Positions 1 to 8,125 of a stretch of DNA of 64,000 nucleotides are shown piece by piece. Location of the stretch: NCBI GenBank assembly GCA_964461455.1, contig CAYWUJ010000001.1, positions 1 through 64,000 of the forward strand, in the 5' to 3' direction. The stretch is from UBA1413 sp964461455 (GTDB lineage: Bacteria > Bacteroidota > Bacteroidia > Bacteroidales > Prolixibacteraceae). Positions within the stretch are counted from its first letter, which is position 1. Each line of letters opens with the position of its first letter. The notes below the pieces were generated by a model. It did no database searches and was not told the DNA's origin. It saw only the letters and a program-made list of their open reading frames with translations. Both the position numbers and the translations under genes were made by a program.

Positions 1-110
1 CGGCAATGCCGGCCTTTTGCAGGTTAAGAACTGCTCAATCCACTTCAACTCATCAATTGAAAAAGTGAGTGGATATCCCTCCGATCAGGTATTCCCTGCG
101 CCGGAAGGGA

Positions 111-629
111 CTATTTCTTTTCCTTTGCGCCTCCTCCCGTACTCACCTCAATGTCGAGGGCCCCGGTGATCTTACCAATGTTCTCGGGATCGATCAACCC
201 CCTGATGCTGATCAGGGCATTATCATTACCCCCCACCACCAGTAACAACTCAGAGATCTTACCTCCCCCGGCATCCTTGGCATAAAACCTGACCACCTCA
301 TTCTCCTCGGTGACATCCATCAGCGATTCGTAGTCGTTGTTTCTGAAAAATCCCGAACTCTCCAGCTCCTTGTAAAAATCAAGCTGCTTATTCAACGCCT
401 CATCTTCAACCGATAAAATCCTGATGCCTGAAAGTCCCGACAGCATCTTGGAGGTTTCGGGATTTCCGGCATCCACCTTTCCGGCGAAACTGAGCAGCTT
501 GCCCGAGATATTCACGGTCGTAAATCCCTTCTGATTGGCATACTTCTCAAAAAGCTTGTCCACCGGACTCTTCTGGGCCGCCAGCACCAAGGGCACCAGC
601 ATCACCATCATCATCATCAAACGTTTCAT
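111..629 (-). CDS. DUF4252 domain secreted protein
   Basis: A 172-residue protein with an N-terminal signal peptide (methionine-rich hydrophobic stretch ending near AAQ, residue 19). The body resembles DUF4252 proteins of Bacteroidota: an early KLFEKYANQKGFTTVNISG stretch and a late glycine/lysine-rich tail. It is the third gene behind an ECF sigma factor and its anti-sigma-like partner, all on the minus strand, an arrangement I know from other Bacteroidota. The molecular role of DUF4252 is unknown. I infer that it is a periplasmic or surface target of the adjacent sigma factor. Confidence 0.8.
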   Translation of the reverse strand: MKRLMMMMVMLVPLVLAAQKSPVDKLFEKYANQKGFTTVNISGKLLSFAGKVDAGNPETSKMLSGLSGIRILSVEDEALNKQLDFYKELESSGFFRNNDYESLMDVTEENEVVRFYAKDAGGGKISELLLVVGGNDNALISIRGLIDPENIGKITGALDIEVSTGGGAKEKK

Positions 630-732
630 TGTTTCCTGTTTTAATCGTTTATAACTGTCTACACTTAGCTAAAATTCTTTCATCTCATCTCTCCGGAAGG
701 AGTTCCCCCGGCTCCCCTCTTGCCTCTTATCC

Positions 733-1377
733 TCAGGGTGCTTCCCTGTTCCCGAAGAGATCGGCCTTTGTAAATCCCTTTTCTACGGTCCCCAGATGCT
801 TTCTGGCCGGCTGCACCGATTCCGACAGTTTCCCGAAGGCAGCCAGTCTCTCCAGCCCTTTGTTGTATCGGGCCGAAACAAAGGTCAGCGTCTCCGTGGC
901 CACCGCCACCGCCTGTTCCGGATTATCAAAGGTATCACGGTAATCAGGCTGCTGCTGAACCCAGAAAAGAGCTCCCACGGCTACCAGAAGGGAAGCGGCT
1001 ATCCCCGTAAAGGTATAGCGCAGCGACCTCACCCTCACCTTCCTCCGGCGCTCCTTCTCCATGATCATCTCCTGTATACCGGCCACGGTGAAGTTGGAAC
1101 CCTGGGCCGCGGGGAAGATGGGATCCCCGGCTTCCGGATGCGACTCACCGGAACCTCCTGCAATGAGAGCCGCTGAGGGATGATCAGCCGACTTGGTGAG
1201 GTAACCGGAAGCAACATCTGCTTCCAGCCTCAACCCTGCAAACCACTCCCGGTAAGGCATCAACTCTTCCGAAACCTCTCCCTGCCGGAAGTATTCCGAC
1301 AACCGTCGCTCTTCCCCAAGGGTGGTCTCCCCCTCAAAATACCTTTCCAGCAATATTTTTACCTCTTCGCTCTTCAT
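733..1377 (-). CDS. Putative anti-sigma factor, single-pass membrane protein
   Basis: About 214 residues from the ATG at 1377; a longer reading frame upstream overlaps the sigma gene too far to be likely. The N-terminus (MKSEEVKILLERYFEGET) is the acidic pattern common to anti-sigma-like proteins of Bacteroidota. One membrane helix follows an RRRKVRVRSLRY basic patch (SLLVAVGALFWV). No zinc-binding anti-sigma motif is visible. It overlaps the end of the sigma gene by 44 bp, suggesting translational coupling. Assignment as anti-sigma rests on architecture and position, not on a recognised domain. Confidence 0.65.
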   Translation of the reverse strand: MKSEEVKILLERYFEGETTLGEERRLSEYFRQGEVSEELMPYREWFAGLRLEADVASGYLTKSADHPSAALIAGGSGESHPEAGDPIFPAAQGSNFTVAGIQEMIMEKERRRKVRVRSLRYTFTGIAASLLVAVGALFWVQQQPDYRDTFDNPEQAVAVATETLTFVSARYNKGLERLAAFGKLSESVQPARKHLGTVEKGFTKADLFGNREAP

Positions 1378-1876
1378 TTTCCCAAATTTCCAAAAGTTCC
1401 TCCCGCACCTGTTTCCGGGCTCTCGACAGGCAAACCCGCGCAGCATTCACATTCATTCCCGTGATGGTGGCAATCTCCTCAAACTCCATCTGCTCCACAT
1501 CACGAAGGTGAATCACCGTCCGCTGCTGTTCCGGAAGTGCGCTTATCAATTTCCGCACCAGGGTAACCGTATCCCTCCTTTCCGAAAGATTCACCTCTTC
1601 CGATGCCCTGGCTTCCATCCTGGCCTCCGCCTCGCGGTTCATCGGCACCAACCGTGAACCCTTGACCTTATCAAGACACCGGTTCCTGATCATCCGCATC
1701 AAAAAAGCCTCGGGGTTTTCTATCTTCCCCAGCTGATCACGCTTTTCCCACAATTTCATCAGAACGTCCTGCACTGCATCCCGGGCATCTTCCCGGTCCT
1801 TCAGAAAACAACCAGCAAAACGGAACAACCGGTCTTTCAGCGGCAATACCCTCTCTGTAAACTCTTCAATCTGCAT
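1334..1876 (-). CDS. ECF RNA polymerase sigma factor
   Basis: About 180 residues. Region 2 is recognisable (DAVQDVLMKLWEKRDQLG; AFLMRMIRNRCLDKVKG), as is region 4 (LPEQQRTVIHLRDVEQMEFE, then a helix-turn-helix ending in ARVCLSRARKQVREEL). The ATG at 1876 is chosen because a -7 promoter match at 1903-1910 lies just upstream; the longer frame would start upstream of that promoter. It leads an operon with the anti-sigma-like gene and the DUF4252 gene. The target genes cannot be read from the sequence. Confidence 0.88.
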   Translation of the reverse strand: MQIEEFTERVLPLKDRLFRFAGCFLKDREDARDAVQDVLMKLWEKRDQLGKIENPEAFLMRMIRNRCLDKVKGSRLVPMNREAEARMEARASEEVNLSERRDTVTLVRKLISALPEQQRTVIHLRDVEQMEFEEIATITGMNVNAARVCLSRARKQVREELLEIWENEERRGKNIAGKVF

Positions 1877-1902
1877 GGTTCCCGTTTTCTGCACTTCTGA
1901 TT

Positions 1903-1910
1903 CAAAGGTA
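1903..1910 (-). promoter_or_regulatory. -7 promoter element for the sigma operon
   Basis: Minus-strand TACCTTTG, a full match to the Bacteroidota -7 consensus TAnnTTTG, 26 nt before the sigma ATG. No clear -33 TTTG is present upstream. It supports the choice of start codon. Confidence 0.55.
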
Positions 1911-1947
1911 AGACGATTGCCAGGTTCTTTCATTACGAAAAAAAGGT

Positions 1948-1955
1948 TATTTTTA
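1948..1955 (+). promoter_or_regulatory. Possible -7 element for the gene at 1974
   Basis: Plus-strand TATTTTTA, one base off TAnnTTTG, 18 nt before the ATG at 1974. It lies in the short divergent gap shared with the sigma operon. Confidence 0.35.
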
Positions 1956-1973
1956 GTGATTAAAATTCCTATT

Positions 1974-2660
1974 ATGACCAATAAAGAATACCGTGAGTCG
2001 CTGATGGAAGCTTACGTCATCAAATCGACGGTGAAACAACAGGTTTTCCTTAATACCGCAGAATCTTTCCTCATCCTCAAGAAGGTCCTCAAACAACTCG
2101 AAAAGGACTACATCAATGTGCTGAAAGGCAAGATTCCTGACAGCGCCCTGCCCCGTTACCAGGAAAAAGGACCTTTTGAAATGGACTTCCGGGTGGGTGA
2201 AGACCTGTTGCTCTTCAGCATGCACTCCAACGTTTTCGAATTCGACAATAAACACCCGATCAACAAGATCGGGTATGTCCAGGACGACCCCCTGCGCAGC
2301 TATTGCGGAATGATCATGATCTACAACTTCCTGGCCGACTCCTTTAAATACAACCGAATCAATGACTTGGGGTATATGGTCGCTCGTGTCTTCATCAACA
2401 AGGACAAACACTTTTTCGTGGAAGGAAAACGCCAGAGCGGCGAACAGATGAAAGATTTCGCCGTCGACACCATCTCTCCCGGCATCCTCCGTGAAATCGT
2501 CGAAACCGCCATCGAATATTCGGTACAGTTCGACCTGCTGGTTCCGCCTTACGAACAGGTCAAAATGGCCACCGTCGACCAGATGATGGAAAAAATCAGC
2601 CACTCCCGTATGACCACCGGCAAACGTCTGGGATTCAGCTTCCGCACCGACGACGTGTAA
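1974..2660 (+). CDS. Conserved Bacteroidota protein of unknown function
   Basis: A 228-residue soluble protein from the ATG at 1974 (MTNKEYRESLMEAYV). It has no signal peptide, membrane helix or metal-binding motif that I can see. It is mixed alpha/beta by inspection, with a GPFEMDFRVGEDLLLFSMHSN-type central strand region and a C-terminal MMEKISHSRMTTGKRLGF stretch. I do not recognise a named domain. The divergent neighbour is an ECF sigma factor and the downstream neighbour is pepT; neither suggests a function. Confidence 0.7.
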   Translation: MTNKEYRESLMEAYVIKSTVKQQVFLNTAESFLILKKVLKQLEKDYINVLKGKIPDSALPRYQEKGPFEMDFRVGEDLLLFSMHSNVFEFDNKHPINKIGYVQDDPLRSYCGMIMIYNFLADSFKYNRINDLGYMVARVFINKDKHFFVEGKRQSGEQMKDFAVDTISPGILREIVETAIEYSVQFDLLVPPYEQVKMATVDQMMEKISHSRMTTGKRLGFSFRTDDV

Positions 2661-2754
2661 AACCTCAGCCTCCCTTTTGGCAGGTGCCCCGTGAGAATCC
2701 GACTGCTTCCATCGTTTTATTAACCTGGAAAATAAAGATCAAAACCCTTATGCT

Positions 2755-3996
2755 ATGAAAGATATCCTGACAGAACGGTTTATCCGCTATGCCCGGTTTC
2801 ACACCACCTCAGACCCGAAAAGCGACACCTTTCCGAGTAGTCCCCAACAACGCAAATTCGCCCTCCTGATCGCTGAAGAACTCACACAGGCGGGACTGGC
2901 CGATGTGGAATCAGACCAGAACGGATACGTCACCGCCACCATTCCCGCCACATTCCCAGGTCATGCTCCCACTGTGGGATTCATAGCTCACATGGACACC
3001 AGTCCCGACTTCAGCGGTGAAAATGTGCAACCCCGGGTGATCGAAAAATATGATGGGAACGACATCCTCCTGAATGCCACACTGAACAGGGTTCTCAGCA
3101 CCGCTGAGTTTCCCGAACTTGCCCAATACACCGGACAATCCCTGATCGTTGCCAACGGCACAACCCTTCTGGGTGCCGACGACAAGGCCGGAATCGCCGA
3201 AATCGTCACCGCCGCAGAAATTATGATGAAAAACCGGGATATCCCGCATGGACCCATCAGGCTCTGCTTCACCCCCGACGAAGAAATCGGCCGCGGTGCT
3301 GATCGCTTCGACGTGGCCAAATTCGGAGCTGACTTTGCCTATACCCTCGACGGCGGAGAACTGGGGGAACTGGAATACGAAAACTTCAACGCCGCCCTGG
3401 CCACCTTTACCATCACAGGGCGCAGCGTCCACCCAGGTACCGCCAAAGGAAAAATGATCAATGCCCTCCTGGTGGCTCACCGAATCACCGCCATGCTCCC
3501 GCCCCGGGAACGCCCCGAAAATACCGAAGGGTATGAGGGTTTCTTTCACCTGACCGAACTCTCGGGCAACGTCGCCGAAGCCCGCCAGGAGTTTCTCATC
3601 AGGGACCACGACACCGCAAAATTCCTGCAGAAAAAAGAGCTCCTGGCCACCATCTCCCGGCAACTGAATGCCGAATATGGATACGAGGCCGTCCACCTCC
3701 TTATCCGCGACCAGTATCTCAACATGAAAGAGAAAATAGAACCCGTCATGGAAGTCGTGGAACTGGCCCGCCAGGCCATGGTCACCGCCGGGGTCATCCC
3801 CAGGGTAATCCCCATCCGCGGAGGAACCGACGGCGCACGCCTCTCCTGGATGGGTCTCCCCTGCCCCAACCTGTTCACCGGCGGCCATAACTTCCACGGC
3901 CCCTATGAGTTCATCCCCATTCCCTCCATGGTCAAGGCCACCGAAGTCATCCTGAACATCTGCCGCTTGGCTCCCTCCCTCAAACGACAGCCATAA
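2755..3996 (+). CDS. pepT: Peptidase T (tripeptide aminopeptidase)
   Basis: A 413-residue M20B metallopeptidase, the usual family length. It removes the N-terminal residue from tripeptides in the cytoplasm. The metal-ligand signatures are in place: H79 and D81 in GFIAHMDTSPDFSG, the bridging aspartate in LLGADDKAGIAEI (about 142), the catalytic glutamate pair in FTPDEEIGRGADRFD, and the C-terminal histidine in TGGHNFHGPYEFIPI. IPIRGGTDGARLSWMGLPCPN is the substrate-carboxylate region. A single transcription unit seems likely; no strong promoter match was found upstream. Confidence 0.93.
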   Translation: MKDILTERFIRYARFHTTSDPKSDTFPSSPQQRKFALLIAEELTQAGLADVESDQNGYVTATIPATFPGHAPTVGFIAHMDTSPDFSGENVQPRVIEKYDGNDILLNATLNRVLSTAEFPELAQYTGQSLIVANGTTLLGADDKAGIAEIVTAAEIMMKNRDIPHGPIRLCFTPDEEIGRGADRFDVAKFGADFAYTLDGGELGELEYENFNAALATFTITGRSVHPGTAKGKMINALLVAHRITAMLPPRERPENTEGYEGFFHLTELSGNVAEARQEFLIRDHDTAKFLQKKELLATISRQLNAEYGYEAVHLLIRDQYLNMKEKIEPVMEVVELARQAMVTAGVIPRVIPIRGGTDGARLSWMGLPCPNLFTGGHNFHGPYEFIPIPSMVKATEVILNICRLAPSLKRQP

Positions 3997-4016
3997 CAAC
4001 AAGACCGGATTTGTGG

Positions 4017-4024
4017 TAGTTTTG
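4017..4024 (+). promoter_or_regulatory. -7 promoter element for tilS
   Basis: TAGTTTTG, an exact TAnnTTTG match, 25 nt before the tilS ATG. No good -33 element is seen at the expected distance. Confidence 0.5.
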
Positions 4025-4049
4025 TATTCTCAACCAACACTCATCACCC

Positions 4050-5387
4050 ATGATCGACAGGTTCCGTGAGTTTCTCGAAAGCCACCAAATGCTACCCCCG
4101 GGGGGTAAAGTGCTGCTGGCCGTCAGCGGCGGCGTCGACTCCATGGTGATGTGGAACCTCTTTCATGACGCCGGAATCGATTATGCCATCATCCACTGCA
4201 ATTTCTCCCTCCGCGGAGAAGAGTCAGACGGCGACGAACGCCTGGTCAGGGACCAGGCCGCTGAAATGGCCGCCCAACTCTATGTCAGGAGGTATGATAC
4301 CCTCGACTATGCACGCATGAAAGGGATCTCCATCGAAATGGCCGCACGCGAACTGCGCTATGACTGGTTCGAAGAGGTACGCACCGCCGAAGGATACGAT
4401 GCCGTCGCCACCGCTCACCACCAGGACGACCTCATCGAGACCTTCTTTATCAATATCCTCCGGAAAACAGGCATCAAGGGTGTCACCGGCTTCCGCGAAA
4501 AATCGGGATCCCTTATCAGGCCCCTGCTCTTCACCAACCGCAGGGAGATCGAAACCTGGGCCCAGACCAACAGAATTTCCTACCGACAGGATGCCACCAA
4601 CAACGACGTGGTCTTCCAGCGTAACTTCATCCGCCACGAAATCATCCCACGCCTCGAAACCCTTAACCCTGCCTTTCGTACCAACCTGGCCGAAACCATG
4701 GCCAACCTCCGCCAGGCCGAAGACTTTTACCTCACTGAGGTGAACCGTCAAATCAGGAAAATCACCGACCACGAAGCGCCCAACGAGGAAATATTCATCT
4801 CACAGCTCCTGAAATTACCTCACCCAAAACAGATTCTTTTCAATTGGATGAGCCGTTCCGGCTTCAACGCTGCCGTCGTCGACGATGTATGGTCTTCACT
4901 CGCCACTGAGCCCGGGAAACGCTTTTTCTCAGGAACCCACCGCCTGGTCATTGACCGTAATAAGCTGATCATCACAACTCTCACAGAAGAGAGCAGCCCA
5001 CTCTTCTACATCTCAGACGATGAAAAGGAAATCACACAGCCGCTTCACCTCCACCTCGAACGACACCCCGCCAAAGATTTCACGATCATACGCGACCCTG
5101 CGGTGGCCTGCCTCGACGCCCGGCTTTGCGAATTCCCCCTGGCCATACGCAAATGGTCTCCCGGAGAATATTTCCAACCCCTGGGAATGACAGGATTTAA
5201 GAAAATCAGCGATTTCTTTGTCGACGAGAAACTCTCGCTCCCCGAAAAAGAACAGACCTGGATCCTCTACAGCGGCAACAAAGTGGTATGGATCATCGGC
5301 TACCGCATCGACCACCGCTTCCGCATCACCGCGGAAACCAAAGAAGTGCTGGTCATCAAATATCATCCTTCCAGACCCATACCCTGA
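4050..5387 (+). CDS. tilS: tRNA(Ile)-lysidine synthase
   Basis: A 445-residue N-type ATP pyrophosphatase. It converts C34 of the tRNA-Ile CAU anticodon to lysidine, so that AUA is read as isoleucine; it is essential in most bacteria. The PP-loop SGGVDS is at residues 26-31, followed by the TilS signature HCNFSLRGEESDGDE. A TilS C-terminal substrate domain is present (RKWSPGEYFQPLGMTGFKK, then ISDFFVDEKLS). The 3' end overlaps the convergent histidine kinase gene by 25 bp. Confidence 0.95.
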   Translation: MIDRFREFLESHQMLPPGGKVLLAVSGGVDSMVMWNLFHDAGIDYAIIHCNFSLRGEESDGDERLVRDQAAEMAAQLYVRRYDTLDYARMKGISIEMAARELRYDWFEEVRTAEGYDAVATAHHQDDLIETFFINILRKTGIKGVTGFREKSGSLIRPLLFTNRREIETWAQTNRISYRQDATNNDVVFQRNFIRHEIIPRLETLNPAFRTNLAETMANLRQAEDFYLTEVNRQIRKITDHEAPNEEIFISQLLKLPHPKQILFNWMSRSGFNAAVVDDVWSSLATEPGKRFFSGTHRLVIDRNKLIITTLTEESSPLFYISDDEKEITQPLHLHLERHPAKDFTIIRDPAVACLDARLCEFPLAIRKWSPGEYFQPLGMTGFKKISDFFVDEKLSLPEKEQTWILYSGNKVVWIIGYRIDHRFRITAETKEVLVIKYHPSRPIP

Positions 5388-7174
5388 CGAGGAGATGGCT
5401 GTGGATTGGAAGGCAGGGTGAATAAAAATTCCAATCCGCCCCCCTGCCGTTTACGTGCCGTGATCTCCCCCCTGAAACTGAGAATGGCATTCTTCACAAT
5501 GGCCAACCCCAGTCCGGTCCCCCCCACCTTACGCGAACGCCCCGAATCGACCCGGTAAAAACGCTCGAAAATACGCGGCAGATGCTCCTCATCCACCCCC
5601 GGCCCATCATCGGCAAAGGAAAAATGGGTATATCCCCCATCATCATGGTAGCAGGCAATGGTCACCGTAATCTGATCTCCCCCATAGTTGGCCGAGTTCT
5701 CGAGAAGATTCCTGAAAACGGAGAAAACCAGGGAATGATTGGCATAGACCACCACCCCGTCGCCTATCGCAATTTCAACCCTGACCTTTCTTGAACGCAG
5801 CGTCTCGCGCAGACTCTCCGCCACCTCGCCGACAAGGCTGGCCATATGTATTTCTTCCCGGGGATATAGCTCCGACGACTCCTCTATTTTATTCAGCAAT
5901 GCAATATCAGAAACGAGCAATGACAAACGTTGGATCTGCATAAAGGCTTTATCCACAAAATACCGCTGCCGTTCTGGGTCCAGCTCAGGATTGTTCAGGA
6001 TCGTCTCCAGGTAGCCCTGCACCGACGAAATCGGCGTTTTCAGCTCATGGGCAATATTGGAAGTGAGCTGCTGCTTCATGAGGCTCCGCTTGACCAACTG
6101 GGTGTGGTCAATGATCAGAATCTCAAAACTGCGGTCCTGGAAAAATATGGTCTGAACCAGATAATGACGCCCCTCACGCGATAGCGAAAACTCCATGCGG
6201 GGCGATTCATTTCCCGTAAAGGAACTTCCATCGGCGAGAACCTGATCAATATAGGCCGTGACGACCCCTAAACCCTCCTTCCCGAAAATATCTCCGGCAG
6301 AAACACAAAGCTCCCCGGTGATGGCATTCGAATAAGTGAGAAAATGATGGTTGGAAAGAATCGCCTTCTTCTCACCCGAGAAAAAAGCCACCCCTTCCTT
6401 CAGCACGTTAAGGTGGCTGATCAGCTTTTCCTTTTCCAGGTTCAGTTCTCCCTTGGCTTTGCTGATCTGGTCATACAAACGGGTAATCTCCCTGCTGATG
6501 CTTCCCAGTTCGTCGTTTGAGAAACGAAGGTCGGTCGAGGTCTCCTCATCGCGGCTTACCCTAATGACAAAATCCCTGAGCTTAGCCACCGAATCTCCCA
6601 ACCTGTCGGCAATCGCCCACAGGATAACCCCGAAGACCAGAAAAATAACCAGAAAAAAGAGAAGAAAAAAAGGCCCGGACTTCAGAAAATTCCTGATTTC
6701 CCGGTCATAGACTACCGCCGCCCTGAACACCAGATTTCCCTGCTTCCGGGCATAATAAAAATAGGCGGTTTTCGTCGATGCCGACTCCCTGATATGGTAC
6801 CCGTCGCCCGCCTTCAGGGCCTGCTCCACCTCAGGGCGGTCTAGGTGATTTTCCATTTGTTCGAAGTCCCTGACCAGATTGTCATAGAGGACCTCGCCAC
6901 CCGCCGAAATCAGGGTGATACGAACCTCTTCCGGAGGTATCAGAAGCGACAGGCTGTCAAGGGAACGGTAACCCGTCTCCCGTGTAAGCCCATGCCCCTC
7001 CAGATACCTGCTTGCCAACGTCGCATATTCATTCAGCCGGTTTTCAAGACTCGAAACCCTGTACCCCTTCTCCCGCTGCTCCTGAAACAGCACCACCGAC
7101 ACGGTGAATACCGCGAACAACAGAAAATAGTACAGAAATAACTTGGTCTTTATGCTTCGCCCCACCTGGATCAT
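5363..7174 (-). CDS. PhoR-type sensor histidine kinase
   Basis: 603 residues. TM1 is about residues 12-30, then a roughly 135-residue periplasmic sensor segment, TM2 about 168-187, a HAMP-like linker, a PAS-like region (about 260-360), HisKA with H376 in SNIAHELKTPISS, and HATPase_c with N box (RNLLENSANYGG, 488-499), DDGPGV (522-527) and GGTGLGLAIVK (551-561). The closest familiar architecture is PhoR. It lies 12 bp downstream of the response regulator and is co-transcribed with it. The ligand is not visible. A role in phosphate sensing is inferred from the domain layout, the neighbouring porin and the Pho-box-like repeats nearby. Confidence 0.88.
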   Translation of the reverse strand: MIQVGRSIKTKLFLYYFLLFAVFTVSVVLFQEQREKGYRVSSLENRLNEYATLASRYLEGHGLTRETGYRSLDSLSLLIPPEEVRITLISAGGEVLYDNLVRDFEQMENHLDRPEVEQALKAGDGYHIRESASTKTAYFYYARKQGNLVFRAAVVYDREIRNFLKSGPFFLLFFLVIFLVFGVILWAIADRLGDSVAKLRDFVIRVSRDEETSTDLRFSNDELGSISREITRLYDQISKAKGELNLEKEKLISHLNVLKEGVAFFSGEKKAILSNHHFLTYSNAITGELCVSAGDIFGKEGLGVVTAYIDQVLADGSSFTGNESPRMEFSLSREGRHYLVQTIFFQDRSFEILIIDHTQLVKRSLMKQQLTSNIAHELKTPISSVQGYLETILNNPELDPERQRYFVDKAFMQIQRLSLLVSDIALLNKIEESSELYPREEIHMASLVGEVAESLRETLRSRKVRVEIAIGDGVVVYANHSLVFSVFRNLLENSANYGGDQITVTIACYHDDGGYTHFSFADDGPGVDEEHLPRIFERFYRVDSGRSRKVGGTGLGLAIVKNAILSFRGEITARKRQGGGLEFLFTLPSNPQPSPRQGMGLEG

Positions 7175-7186
7175 CGTACCATCAAA

Positions 7187-7873
7187 TCACACCTCAATAT
7201 AATATCCATATCCGGGCTTGTTTTTCAGATAGTGGCTGTAAGCCCCCAGCTTTTTCCTCAGCCTGGCAATATTGACATCGACCGTTCGGTCGGTGACAAT
7301 CACATCATTCTCCCATATCCTCCCAAGAATCTCTTCCCGCGAAAAAATCCTCCCGGCATGGCGGAGAAGAAGAGTAAATATCTCATACTCCTTGCGGGTC
7401 AGCTCCACCTTTTCCTCATGAATAATGAGTCGCTTGGCCACATGGTCCACGATAATCTCCCCCAGCTTTTGTGTCGCCATCTCCTCTTTCGCCAGCTTAC
7501 GCCCCGAACGCTTCAGCACCGTTCTCACACGGGCCTGCAACTCCCTGACAGAAAAAGGCTTGGTGATATAATCATCGGCTCCTACGTTAAAGCCTGTCAG
7601 CAGGTCATTCTCACCGGTCCGCGCCGTGAGAAATATCACCGGCGTCTCCAGTTCCATCTCCTTCCTCATTTTCTGCGCCAGTCCGAATCCCGACATTTTC
7701 CCCATCATCACATCCAAAAGAAACAGATCATAGTGCGAAAGCTCCTTTTTCAGGGCTTCCTCGGCTGAATGGACAATATCTACCTCGTGACCGTCACTTT
7801 CCAGGTTAAACTGAAGGATCTCACACAGATCCTCCTCATCTTCGGCGACCAGAATCCTGAACTTTTCACTCAT
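7187..7873 (-). CDS. PhoB/OmpR-family response regulator
   Basis: About 228 residues from the ATG at 7873, preceded by an AGAGG ribosome-binding site. The receiver domain has the acidic pocket (AEDEED), phosphoacceptor D54 (LFLLDVMMGK) and the switch lysine in DDYITKPFS. The C-terminal winged helix is the OmpR/PhoB type (ELTRKEYEIFTLLLRHAGRI, RTVDVNIARLRKKLG). It forms a two-gene unit with the sensor kinase. Phased heptamer repeats that fit this family's tandem head-to-tail binding mode occur at 8058, 10988 and 16644, so those are its likely operators. Confidence 0.92.
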   Translation of the reverse strand: MSEKFRILVAEDEEDLCEILQFNLESDGHEVDIVHSAEEALKKELSHYDLFLLDVMMGKMSGFGLAQKMRKEMELETPVIFLTARTGENDLLTGFNVGADDYITKPFSVRELQARVRTVLKRSGRKLAKEEMATQKLGEIIVDHVAKRLIIHEEKVELTRKEYEIFTLLLRHAGRIFSREEILGRIWENDVIVTDRTVDVNIARLRKKLGAYSHYLKNKPGYGYYIEV

Positions 7874-7963
7874 GTTACCTCTTTTACTGATCAACTCCCT
7901 GCACTTTTATCACTTGTATGCCCTGAAAATCCCCGGGTCATTGCCGCCGTGAAAACACTCCCC

Positions 7964-8017
7964 GGAATTGAAACTCCCCGCCGCAGAGCCGGCAGGGAAT
8001 ACGCTCGCCGGAATTCA
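7964..8017. repeat. Dispersed 54-bp intergenic repeat, copy 1
   Basis: This 54-bp stretch matches 34227-34280 at 46 of 54 positions with no gap. Its conserved core is GAAACTCCCCGC, then CAGAGCCGGCAG and GAAT. Both copies are intergenic. GC-rich arms suggest a REP-like or processed-RNA element. Confidence 0.7.
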
Positions 8018-8057
8018 AGGTCTCAGAACGGTTCAAACCACAAACTTAGGGAGCTCC

Positions 8058-8102
8058 TGTTACACTTTTGTTACACCAATGTTACGATTTTTTTTTACTT
8101 TG
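8058..8102 (+). promoter_or_regulatory. Pho-box-like operator and -7 element of the porin gene
   Basis: Three heptamers, TGTTACA at 8058, TGTTACA at 8069 and TGTTACG at 8080, each starting exactly 11 bp after the previous one. After an 8-bp gap comes a -7 element (TTACTTTG, 8095-8102; consensus TAnnTTTG), and 23 nt later the porin ATG. This matches the PhoB arrangement in other bacteria, where 11-bp-period repeats replace the -35 element. The response regulator gene diverges from the same gap. Confidence 0.65.
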
Positions 8103-8125
8103 CAGCCGATAAATTGCCTCCGGGA

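Noticed and set aside
2911..4002. Long minus-strand frame inside pepT
   Set aside because: It is a shadow of the pepT codon usage: no plausible domain, no start signal, and pepT has every catalytic motif.
7769..8125. Long N-terminal extension of the porin
   Set aside because: It would begin inside the response regulator gene and pass through the operator; a proper signal peptide starts at 8126.
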